Below are positions 7,964 to 14,584 of a DNA stretch of 41,742 nt, in pieces. Position 1 is the stretch's first letter; every line of letters begins with the position of its first letter. The notes beneath the pieces are model-generated. The model worked only from the letters and a program-made list of their open reading frames with translations. It did not search any database and was not told the origin of the DNA. The position numbers were made by a program, and so were the translations under genes. The DNA comes from an uncultured Oscillospiraceae bacterium (GTDB lineage: Bacteria; Bacillota; Clostridia; Oscillospirales; Oscillospiraceae): NCBI GenBank assembly GCA_944386995.1, contig CALXDF010000034.1:1-41742 (forward strand), in the 5' to 3' direction.

Positions 7964-9181
7964 TTAACGATAGCTGACAGCCTCGATGGCGGTGGGCACG
8001 CCGTCGATGTTCTGGGTGACGGTCAGCGCGGTGGCGAAGCTGTGGTCCTCGTTGTACTTGAAGTAGGAAATGGCGCCCTGGAACTCAACCTGCTCCATGG
8101 CATTGTTGATCGCCTCGCGGTCGGTGTTGGTGCCGGCAATCTTCATGGCCTCAGCCAGGATGTAAACGGCATCATACACGCACACAGCAGCCAGGTCGGA
8201 GATGGTGCGCTCAGGATACTTGGTCGTGTAGGCCTCCTCAAAGGCGGCAGCCACGTCGTTGGACCCGCCGGGGCACCAGTCGGAGATGGAGTACCAGCCG
8301 TTGGCAGCGTCACCGGCGTTGGTGATGCACACGTTGGAGCAGAAGGAGGTGGAACCGACCAGAGGCATCATGTCGCTGGTCAGGCCGGCGGCCTGGACCT
8401 GCTGGCAGATGACGGCGGAAGGAGCCTGGTTGGCCAGAGCGATCAGGCAGTCAAAGTCGCCGTCCATCACCTGGGAGATGTAGGGGGAGTAGTTGGACTC
8501 ATCCTCGGGGAAGGCAAAAATGCTGCTGGAGGGAATCTCCAGGCCCTGCTCCTGCAGAGCGGCGATGGTCTGATCCGCCAGAGACTGGAAGGTGCTCTGG
8601 GTGGAGTGCATGATCGCGGGCTTGGAGCAGCCCAGCGTGTTCACCACATAGTCAGCCAGCACGGCGCCCTGAGCGGTGTCCAGAGGACGATCCTGCCAGG
8701 TGTAGGGATTCTTCTCATTGGCAACGCCGGAGGAAGACCCCATGGCCAGATAAGGCATGCCGTATTCAGCAACAGAAGGCATAGCGGCGATGTTGTAAGT
8801 GGAGTACATGCTGCCGATGATGCCCATGATCTCGTCATCGGCCAGGAGTTCCTGGGTGGCCAGGACGGACATCTCCAGGTTGTCCACCTCGTCGGTGACC
8901 ACGATCTCCAGCTGCTGGCCGTTGACGCCGCCGGCAGCGTTGATCTCCTCAACGGCCAGCTGAGCCCCCTCCTGGGCCTCCTCACCTACCAGGCTGTTGG
9001 AACCGGTCACAGCGGTGACCAGACCGATCTTCACGGTACCGCCGGAAACGTTCTCACCTTCGCCGCTGTTGCCGCCGTTTCCGGCATTGCCGCCAGCGTT
9101 GTTGGCACTGTTACCGCAGGCCACCATGGCAAAGGCCATGGACAGGGCCAGCAGAAGTGCGATAATTCTCTTACCTTTCAT
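7964..9181 (-). CDS. ABC transporter solute-binding lipoprotein (LivJ/LivK-like), copy 1
   Basis: This 405-residue extracytoplasmic binding protein has a lipoprotein signal peptide: basic MKGKR, hydrophobic core, lipobox MVAC with Cys22 as the lipidated residue. A low-complexity N/G/E linker follows, then a type I periplasmic-binding fold beginning VKIGLVTAVTGSNSLVGEEA, typical of Leu/Ile/Val-binding proteins. The start at 9181 was chosen because the signal peptide begins there and AGAGGA precedes it; an in-frame ATG 11 codons earlier has neither. It captures the ligand for LivHMGF. It has its own consensus-like promoter and a close tandem paralogue at 9627-10847, with long stretches nearly identical at the DNA level. 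Confidence 0.93.
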   Translation of the reverse strand: MKGKRIIALLLALSMAFAMVACGNSANNAGGNAGNGGNSGEGENVSGGTVKIGLVTAVTGSNSLVGEEAQEGAQLAVEEINAAGGVNGQQLEIVVTDEVDNLEMSVLATQELLADDEIMGIIGSMYSTYNIAAMPSVAEYGMPYLAMGSSSGVANEKNPYTWQDRPLDTAQGAVLADYVVNTLGCSKPAIMHSTQSTFQSLADQTIAALQEQGLEIPSSSIFAFPEDESNYSPYISQVMDGDFDCLIALANQAPSAVICQQVQAAGLTSDMMPLVGSTSFCSNVCITNAGDAANGWYSISDWCPGGSNDVAAAFEEAYTTKYPERTISDLAAVCVYDAVYILAEAMKIAGTNTDREAINNAMEQVEFQGAISYFKYNEDHSFATALTVTQNIDGVPTAIEAVSYR

Positions 9182-9326
9182 CTTGCACAATCCTCTTTCT
9201 TGACTGAATTTCACCCCATTCCTGCCCTATATACGTCCTTACGCCATACATCATTGGAAAACAGCATGAAAACCGATGAATATACAGCGTCAGATGTATA
9301 CAAAACAGCAATTGGGGTATATTGCA

Positions 9327-9355
9327 ATTTTACTATGGTACGGTGCGAACGTCAA
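9327..9355 (-). promoter_or_regulatory. Sigma-A promoter of binding-protein copy 1
   Basis: TTGACG, 17 bp, TAAAAT on the minus strand, about 145 bp upstream of the start codon. The ATAGTAAA context around the -10 is shared with the promoter of copy 2, consistent with duplication of the promoter with the gene. Confidence 0.75.
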
Positions 9356-9626
9356 CGCTCTTTTCCCTTCCATTCACATTTTTGTCATACTTGACGGAAT
9401 TCTCCGGCTATTTTTAAGCAAGATGCATAATAGTTTCGTTTCATTTTTGTAAACTGGGCCAAAATCTGTATTTTTTCCTGTTTTTGAAACGATTTGGAAA
9501 TTTTGGGGATAATTCTATTCTTTATTCTTTTGCAGAGGCGGTGGGCGGTGCGGAAATCCCGCGCCGTCCACCGCCAATTCATTTTTTCAGCAACCGCCTG
9601 AAGTGCAGATTCCCAAACGGCGCACT
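9356..9626. other. AT-rich spacer between the two binding-protein genes
   Basis: The whole gap from 9182 to 9626 (445 bp) holds the copy 1 leader and promoter, an AT-rich stretch at 9360-9530 and the hairpin 9537-9575. A 65-codon minus-strand open frame here has no ribosome binding site or recognisable protein and is not called. Confidence 0.6.
9537..9575 (-). terminator. Long hairpin after binding-protein copy 2
   Basis: A 17-bp stem (9537-9553 with 9559-9575, two G-T wobbles) has a 5-nt loop, 51 bp past the copy 2 stop codon. The minus strand lacks a U-tract after it, as for the hairpin after copy 1, so it may protect the 3-prime end of the mRNA rather than act as a simple terminator. Confidence 0.5.
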
Positions 9627-10847
9627 TTACCGGTACTCGACCGCCTTGATCGCCGTAGGCGTGCCGTCAATATTCTGGGTGACGGTCAGCGCAGTGGCAA
9701 AGCTGTGGTCCTCATTATATTTAAAGTAGGAGATGGCGCCCTGGAACTCAACCTGCTCCATGGCATTGTTGATCGCCTCGCGGTCGGTGTTGGTGCCGGC
9801 AATCTTCATGGCCTCGGCCAGGATGTACACGCCGTCATACACGCACACAGCAGCCAGGTCGGAGATGGCGCGTCCGGAATAAGCGGTGTAGGCCTCCTCA
9901 AAGGCGGCAGCCACGTCGTTGGACCCGCCGGGGCACCAGTCGGAGATGGAGTACCAGCCGTTGGCAGCGTCGCCGGCGTTGGTGATGCACACGTTGGAGC
10001 AGAAGGAGGTGGAACCGACCAGAGGCATCATGTCGCTGGTCAGGCCGGCGGCCTGGACCTGCTGGCAGATGACAGCGGAAGGTGCCTGGTTGGCCAGAGC
10101 GATCACACAGTCATAGTCCCCAGCCATAATCTGAGAGATGTAGGGGGAGTAGTTGGACTCGTCTTCCGGGAAGGCAAAGATATTGCTGTCCGCAATCTCC
10201 ACGCCCAGATTCTCAAAGGCAGCGATGGTCTGATCAGCCAGGGACTGCAGTGCACTCTGGGTGGAGTGCATAATTGCAGGATTGGTGCATCCCAACTCAT
10301 TGACCACATAGTCAGCCAGCACGGCGCCCTGAGCGGTGTCCAGAGGACGATCCTGCCAGGTGTAGGGATTCTTCTCGTTGGACACGCCGGAGGAGGAGCC
10401 CATGGCCAGATAGGGCACGCCTACCTCGGCCACAGAGGGCATGGCCGCAATATTGTAGGTGGAGTACATGCTGCCGATGATACCGACGATCTCGTCGTTT
10501 GCCAAGAGCTCCTGGGTGGCCAGCACGGACATCTCCAGGTTGTCCACTTCATCGGCGACTACCAGCTCCAGCTGCTGGCCGTTGACGCCGCCGGCAGCGT
10601 TGATCTCATCAATGGCCAGCTGAGCCCCCTCCTGGGCCTCTTCGCCCACCAGACTGTTGGAGCCAGTCACAGCGGTGACCAGACCGATCTTCACCGTTTC
10701 TCCGGAAGCTGCGCTCCCCTCGTCCCCGGTGCTGCTGTTGTTGGTCCCGCCATTATTGGTACCAGCATTGTTTGTGGTGTTGCCGCCGCAGGCTACCATG
10801 GCAAACACCATGGATGCAGCCAGCAAAAATGCAATCCATTTCTTCAT
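9627..10847 (-). CDS. ABC transporter solute-binding lipoprotein (LivJ/LivK-like), copy 2
   Basis: This 406-residue tandem paralogue of the downstream binding protein has a signal peptide MKKWIAFLLAAS ending in lipobox MVAC (Cys20), an N/G/T/S-rich linker, then VKIGLVTAVTGSNSLVGEEA and the same fold throughout. The two proteins differ mainly in the linker, in the segment around residues 190-230 (FENLGVEIADS here, LQEQGLEIPSS in copy 1) and near the TYSGRAISDL/TKYPERTISDL site. Residues likely to line the ligand cleft, such as the MYSTYNIAAMPS and STSFCSNVCI regions, are conserved, so both probably serve the same transporter with similar ligands. It has its own promoter and an AGAGGA ribosome binding site. 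Confidence 0.93.
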   Translation of the reverse strand: MKKWIAFLLAASMVFAMVACGGNTTNNAGTNNGGTNNSSTGDEGSAASGETVKIGLVTAVTGSNSLVGEEAQEGAQLAIDEINAAGGVNGQQLELVVADEVDNLEMSVLATQELLANDEIVGIIGSMYSTYNIAAMPSVAEVGVPYLAMGSSSGVSNEKNPYTWQDRPLDTAQGAVLADYVVNELGCTNPAIMHSTQSALQSLADQTIAAFENLGVEIADSNIFAFPEDESNYSPYISQIMAGDYDCVIALANQAPSAVICQQVQAAGLTSDMMPLVGSTSFCSNVCITNAGDAANGWYSISDWCPGGSNDVAAAFEEAYTAYSGRAISDLAAVCVYDGVYILAEAMKIAGTNTDREAINNAMEQVEFQGAISYFKYNEDHSFATALTVTQNIDGTPTAIKAVEYR

Positions 10848-10964
10848 GTCTAGTCCTCTTTTCTATGATTTGTTTCGCTCTGTTCCATTTCCATGTTTGA
10901 TTCTCTGCTTCTTATTGGTCTGATTCATCATAATCAAACAAGAAATCACATGAGCTTACATGCA

Positions 10965-10993
10965 AGTTTACTATTGATTTTCCATTTCGTCAA
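10965..10993 (-). promoter_or_regulatory. Sigma-A promoter of binding-protein copy 2
   Basis: TTGACG, 17 bp, TAAACT on the minus strand, 118 bp upstream of the start codon. The -35 and spacing are the same as for copy 1, and both share ATAGTAAA across the -10. Confidence 0.65.
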
Positions 10994-11104
10994 TCATGTT
11001 CTTGCTATTCCCTTTCATTTTTGTTAATGTCAATAAATTTTTTTCTTCTTTTTGATCGTATCGCACAATATATTTTTGATCTGAACGTTTTCAAACTTTT
11101 TCTC

Positions 11105-11133
11105 TGGACATTTTTCACACGCCGTCGTATAAT
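11105..11133 (+). promoter_or_regulatory. Sigma-A promoter of the IolC-like kinase gene
   Basis: TGGACA, 17 bp, TATAAT; only one base differs from consensus. The predicted leader is about 70 nt. Confidence 0.78.
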
Positions 11134-11208
11134 GGAGGCAATCCATAGTACACTGCCTGTCATTCCGATGCGGGCAATGTGCTTCTGAGGAAAAAGGAGC
11201 AGAAAAAG

Positions 11209-12240
11209 ATGGAGCATTTACAGTTTGATCAGAGCAAGCCCCGCGATGTGTTGGCCATGGGCCGGTCCGGGGTTGACCTGTTTCCCGACCAGTTCGGCCC
11301 CATGAATCAGGTTGTCTCATTTACAAAGTATATCGGCGGCTCTCCCGCCAATACCGCCGTCCAGATGGCAAAAATGGGCATAGATGTCGCTTTCCTCAGC
11401 AAGGCTTCCCAGGATCACTTTGGCCAGTATGTCAAATACTATCTGGACAGTCAGGGCGTAGACGTCTCCCACATGACCGATGTTGACGACCCCCGAATTC
11501 GCCACAGTCTGGCTGTGGCAGAACAGCCGGAGAAGGGCAGCATCAACTATTTCTTCTATCGCACAGACCCTGCCGACCTGCATCTGTCCATGGAGGATGT
11601 GGATGAGTCCTTCATCGCCCAGTTCAAGGCTCTGCTGTTCTCCGGCGCCTCTCTGGGCACCAGTCCTGCCCGCGAGGCCGTCCTCCTTGCCATTGAATAT
11701 GCCCGGCGCAACAATGTGCGGGTGATCTTCGATCCGGACTACCGCCCCAGCGCCTGGAAATCCCTCGATGAGGCCGCCCTCTACTGCTGGATGGCTGCTA
11801 CCAAGTCCGACCTGATTTTTGGCACCCGGGAGGAGCTGGACATCGTGGAGCGGCTTTACCAGCCTGGCAACAGCGATGATGCCAAAACTGCCCGTCTCCT
11901 GCTTCAGCACGCTCCCTCCATGGTCTGCATCAAGCGGGGCGAGGACGGATCCAATGTATATCTGAAAGACGGCGCCGTGCTCCATGGCGACATCTATCCT
12001 GCTCATCTGTACAAAGTTCTGGGGGCTGGCGATTCCTTTGCCGGCGCGTTCATCTCCCGCATTGTCCAGGGAAGCAGCGTGGAAGAGGCCCTTCGCTACG
12101 GCGCAGCCTCCGCCTCTCTGACCATTTCCGGAAAGTCCTGTGCCGCCTCGATGCCCACTCGGCCTCAGGTGGAGGAGTATATGGCATACTGTCACCGGGG
12201 CGAGGCGGATGCCTGGCCAGGCTGGGAAACATTGCAATAA
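11209..12240 (+). CDS. iolC: PfkB-family kinase, 5-dehydro-2-deoxygluconokinase-like (IolC)
   Basis: This 343-residue ribokinase-fold enzyme most resembles IolC, which phosphorylates 5-dehydro-2-deoxy-D-gluconate in myo-inositol breakdown. Visible landmarks: AMGRSGVDLFP at the N-terminus, the substrate segment KYIGGSPANTAVQMAKMG, SGASLGTSPAREAVL, FDPDYRPSAWKS, GTREELDIVE and the PfkB signature GAGDSFAGAF with the catalytic Asp. The start at 11209 follows AAAAAGGAGC. No other iol gene (iolB, D, E, G) is in the window, so its substrate could be another keto-deoxy sugar acid. It is monocistronic, ended by a clear terminator and convergent with an aldolase gene that could split its product. Confidence 0.85.
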   Translation: MEHLQFDQSKPRDVLAMGRSGVDLFPDQFGPMNQVVSFTKYIGGSPANTAVQMAKMGIDVAFLSKASQDHFGQYVKYYLDSQGVDVSHMTDVDDPRIRHSLAVAEQPEKGSINYFFYRTDPADLHLSMEDVDESFIAQFKALLFSGASLGTSPAREAVLLAIEYARRNNVRVIFDPDYRPSAWKSLDEAALYCWMAATKSDLIFGTREELDIVERLYQPGNSDDAKTARLLLQHAPSMVCIKRGEDGSNVYLKDGAVLHGDIYPAHLYKVLGAGDSFAGAFISRIVQGSSVEEALRYGAASASLTISGKSCAASMPTRPQVEEYMAYCHRGEADAWPGWETLQ

Positions 12241-12272
12241 CGATCAGCGGCAAGATCCCCGAACTGTTCAAA

Positions 12273-12304
12273 ACGCCCGAGGAAACAATCCTCGGGCGTT
12301 TTTC
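12273..12304 (+). terminator. Rho-independent terminator of the IolC-like kinase gene
   Basis: A 10-bp stem ACGCCCGAGG / CCTCGGGCGT (12273-12282, 12290-12299) with loop AAACAAT and a T-run to 12303. Confidence 0.88.
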
Positions 12305-12335
12305 TGTCCTGGAGCGCCACACTTCCTCCGCAGTC

Positions 12336-12371
12336 AAAAAGCCGTCCGGCCCATCGGACCGAACGGCTTTT
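12336..12371 (-). terminator. Rho-independent terminator of the aldolase gene
   Basis: The outer arms AAAAAGCCGT and ACGGCTTTT enclose an inner CCG/CGG stem. On the minus strand the hairpin ends in a T5 run (12336-12340). It converges with the kinase terminator 30 bp away. Confidence 0.8.
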
Positions 12372-12407
12372 CTCCAATTGATGCTCCCGTGCAGTGGCCC
12401 CCCGGGA

Positions 12408-13241
12408 TTACTCCAGATGGGTACCGGCGCAGTCTTCTGCAATCTGCATGGCCTCGTCCACAGAAGCATTTTTGTGGATGATCGCCACCAGGCCCCGCAG
12501 AACCGCATCAGGGTACTCATGCTGCCAGATATTCCGGCCATAGGTGATGCCGCTGGCACCGGCCTGCATGCCCTGATAGGTCATCTCAAAGCACTCTCTC
12601 AGCGTGTCGCAGCGGGGACCGCCGGAGATCACAACTTTGGCCGGAGACCCCAGCTTCACCACCTCTGCAAAGGTCTTCTCCGAGCCAGTCCAGAAGGTTT
12701 TGATGATGTCGATGCCAAGCTCCAGCGCCACGCGGGTGGCATACCCCACATGCTTGAGGGTATAGCGCTCCTCATTGGGAATCAGGTTGCCGTTGGGATA
12801 GCTGTGGGCTACCGTGGGGATCCCCACCTTCTCAGCAGCCTCCACCATGGCGGCAGCATTCATGATGGACTCCTTTTCAAACTCATCGCACAGGCTCAGG
12901 CCCACGGCAATGGCGTCCGCCCCCAACTGGGCCGCTTCCTGGGCGGTGGCAACGGGGATCTCATAGGGGCCGAAATGACGGGTAATATTGCTGGCCTTCA
13001 GCACCAGAGCGGTCTTCCCGGCGAAATGATCCTGGAAGCGGATCGCGTTGCCTTTGTGGATCGTCAGGGAATCCGGATTCTCGGGAATGATCTTGTCCAG
13101 AATCTCCCCCATGTGCTCAATCCCCTGAATAGGCCCCATTCCCAGGCCGTGGTTGATGGCCACCATGACTGCCCGGCCATCCTCCTTGAAAATGCGGTTC
13201 ATCCGAATGGACTTACCGACGGACGACATGGAACTTTGCAT
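12408..13241 (-). CDS. DhnA/LsrF-family class I aldolase
   Basis: This 277-residue TIM-barrel, Schiff-base aldolase belongs to the DhnA/FbaB/LsrF group. The likely lysine is Lys181 in DIIKTFWTGS. The phosphate-binding loop is VVISGGPR (203-210) followed by GASGITYGRN. Most relatives carry a D-H-G triplet at the start of the barrel; here it is Asn30-His31-Gly32 (VAINHGLGMGP), a change that may alter substrate handling. The family cleaves fructose 1,6-bisphosphate, related deoxy-keto sugar phosphates, or the phospho-AI-2 product. The gene has its own promoter and an excellent AAGGAGGAG site. It converges on the IolC-like kinase and diverges from pdxA, so a role in splitting a phosphorylated sugar acid is plausible but unproven. 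Confidence 0.85.
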   Translation of the reverse strand: MQSSMSSVGKSIRMNRIFKEDGRAVMVAINHGLGMGPIQGIEHMGEILDKIIPENPDSLTIHKGNAIRFQDHFAGKTALVLKASNITRHFGPYEIPVATAQEAAQLGADAIAVGLSLCDEFEKESIMNAAAMVEAAEKVGIPTVAHSYPNGNLIPNEERYTLKHVGYATRVALELGIDIIKTFWTGSEKTFAEVVKLGSPAKVVISGGPRCDTLRECFEMTYQGMQAGASGITYGRNIWQHEYPDAVLRGLVAIIHKNASVDEAMQIAEDCAGTHLE

Positions 13242-13314
13242 TTGTCTTCTCCTCCTTGTAATACAGCGCGTGCGCCGTGTTGATTTTTGTTCTTTTGTGT
13301 TTGACTTCGCCTAC

Positions 13315-13343
13315 ATTATACTCATTCCCCCCCATCTTGTCCA
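13315..13343 (-). promoter_or_regulatory. Sigma-A promoter of the aldolase gene
   Basis: TGGACA, 17 bp, TATAAT on the minus strand, 74 bp upstream of the start codon. Confidence 0.78.
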
Positions 13344-13451
13344 GTCCTTTTTTCAGTTTTTTCAAAAATTCAATTTTTCTTGTCAATTTACACTGACCTC
13401 CCTTTATAATTTGTGCAGTTTGCCAATTTTCTTTCGATTGTGCACTGGCTA

Positions 13452-13480
13452 TTGTCTTTTTCTGAAAAGCGTTTTATAAT
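13452..13480 (+). promoter_or_regulatory. Sigma-A promoter of the pdxA-FGGY kinase operon
   Basis: TTGTCT, 17 bp, TATAAT. A second, weaker candidate lies upstream (TTGTCA at 13380-13385, TATAAT at 13405-13410, spacing 19). The rest of the 327-bp divergent gap (13242-13568) is AT-rich and holds no gene. Confidence 0.65.
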
Positions 13481-13511
13481 TGATTTCACAGATATGAACA
13501 TTCCGCTTCAG

Positions 13512-13521
13512 GGGAATTCCC
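13512..13521. promoter_or_regulatory. Palindrome in the pdxA leader (operator candidate)
   Basis: GGGAATTCCC is a perfect 10-bp dyad about 25 bp downstream of the predicted transcription start of the pdxA operon, where a repressor would block elongation. No regulator is assigned. Confidence 0.3.
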
Positions 13522-13568
13522 TCATTTGAACAAATTCTTATCCTAATTTATGTTTGGAGGCACATCTT

Positions 13569-14582
13569 ATGGCAGCAACTAAAATCCCAACCATCGGCAT
13601 TACCATGGGCGATCCCGCCGGGATCGGTCCAGAGATCGTCTGCCGGAGCCTGACAGAGCAGTCTGTCTACGACGTCTGCCGCCCCGTTGTCATCGGCAGC
13701 AAGACCGCTCTGGAGAGAGCTGTAGCCGCAATCGGCTCTAACCAGCGCGTACAGATTATCGAAGACCCGGCTGACGCCGTCTGCTCCACCGATACAGTCA
13801 ATGTAATCGACCTTCCTCTGGACTATGAATTTCAGCCCGGCGTTATGGACGTGGGCAACGGTCGCGCCGCCATCTCCTATATGGAAAAAGCTTACGCCCT
13901 GATTTCCGACGGCAAGATTGACGCAACTGCATCCGCCCCCTGTAATAAGGAGGCTATGAAAAAGGCAGGGCTCCCCTGCGTTGGTGCTACGGAGTTCTAT
14001 GCCAAACTGGCCGGCGTCCCCAAGTCCTTTGCCGTGATCGAACAGGCCGGCTGCTATATTTTCCAGGCCACCTCGCACATTGCCCTGCGTCAGGCAATTG
14101 AGAAGATCACCCCGGAATTCATTGAACAGACCATTGTCACCGCCTATAAGACGCTCCAGCAGTGGGGCCTCGCGGCGCCCAAGCTTGCGCTGTCCGGCTT
14201 CAACCCCCACGCCAGCGACGGCGGCTCCATGGGCCGCGAGGACCTGGATATCCTGACTCCCGCCATTGAGGCAGCCTCCAAGGAATTGGGCTGCAAGGTG
14301 GATGGCCCCGTCCCCGCCGATGCCATCTATATCAAAGGCACTCAGGGCGTTTATGACGGCATCATCTTCCTTTTCCACGATACTGCAAACATCCCCGTGA
14401 AGGCTATGGAGCACTACCACCCCTCCGTGGTGATTACCGGCGGTCTTCCGTTCATCCGCACCACTGTGGCCCACGGTACTGCTTATGACATCGCCTACCA
14501 GGGCATTGCCGGCCACCAGCAGATGCGCAACGCCATTCTGGCAGCCGCCCGGATCGGCGGCCGTCTGCTGGCCACCAAGTAA
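13569..14582 (+). CDS. PdxA-family 4-phospho-acid dehydrogenase (PdxA/PdxA2)
   Basis: This 337-residue protein carries the PdxA signatures: GITMGDPAGIGPEI at the N-terminus and three metal-ligand histidines in TSHIALRQ, GFNPHASDGG and FHDTANIPVK. PdxA oxidises 4-phosphohydroxy-L-threonine in pyridoxal phosphate synthesis. The paralogue PdxA2 oxidises and decarboxylates 4-phospho-D-threonate or erythronate to dihydroxyacetone phosphate. No other pyridoxal gene is nearby, and it forms an operon with a carbohydrate kinase, so the catabolic PdxA2 role is more likely. The start at 13569 follows GGAGG by 8 nt; a TTG five codons earlier overlaps that site and is rejected. The downstream kinase starts 2 bp after its stop. 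Confidence 0.88.
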   Translation: MAATKIPTIGITMGDPAGIGPEIVCRSLTEQSVYDVCRPVVIGSKTALERAVAAIGSNQRVQIIEDPADAVCSTDTVNVIDLPLDYEFQPGVMDVGNGRAAISYMEKAYALISDGKIDATASAPCNKEAMKKAGLPCVGATEFYAKLAGVPKSFAVIEQAGCYIFQATSHIALRQAIEKITPEFIEQTIVTAYKTLQQWGLAAPKLALSGFNPHASDGGSMGREDLDILTPAIEAASKELGCKVDGPVPADAIYIKGTQGVYDGIIFLFHDTANIPVKAMEHYHPSVVITGGLPFIRTTVAHGTAYDIAYQGIAGHQQMRNAILAAARIGGRLLATK

Positions 14583-14584
14583 CC

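Larger units (their letters stand above)
10848..11208. other. Divergent control region between binding-protein copy 2 and the IolC-like kinase gene
   Basis: This 361-bp AT-rich region carries the two divergent promoters listed separately. Between them lies a tandem direct repeat of TTTTTGATC (11049-11057 and 11073-11081, 24 bp apart), which could be a pair of regulator half-sites. No gene is visible. Confidence 0.5.

Noticed and set aside
9385..9582. A 65-codon minus-strand open frame between the two binding-protein genes
   Set aside because: It overlaps the hairpin after copy 2, is rich in basic residues from an AT-rich spacer, and has no Shine-Dalgarno sequence.
13380..13410. Second TTGTCA/TATAAT pair upstream of pdxA
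   Set aside because: Its 19-bp spacing is poor and a 17-bp-spaced promoter lies closer to the gene, so it was not listed as a separate promoter.
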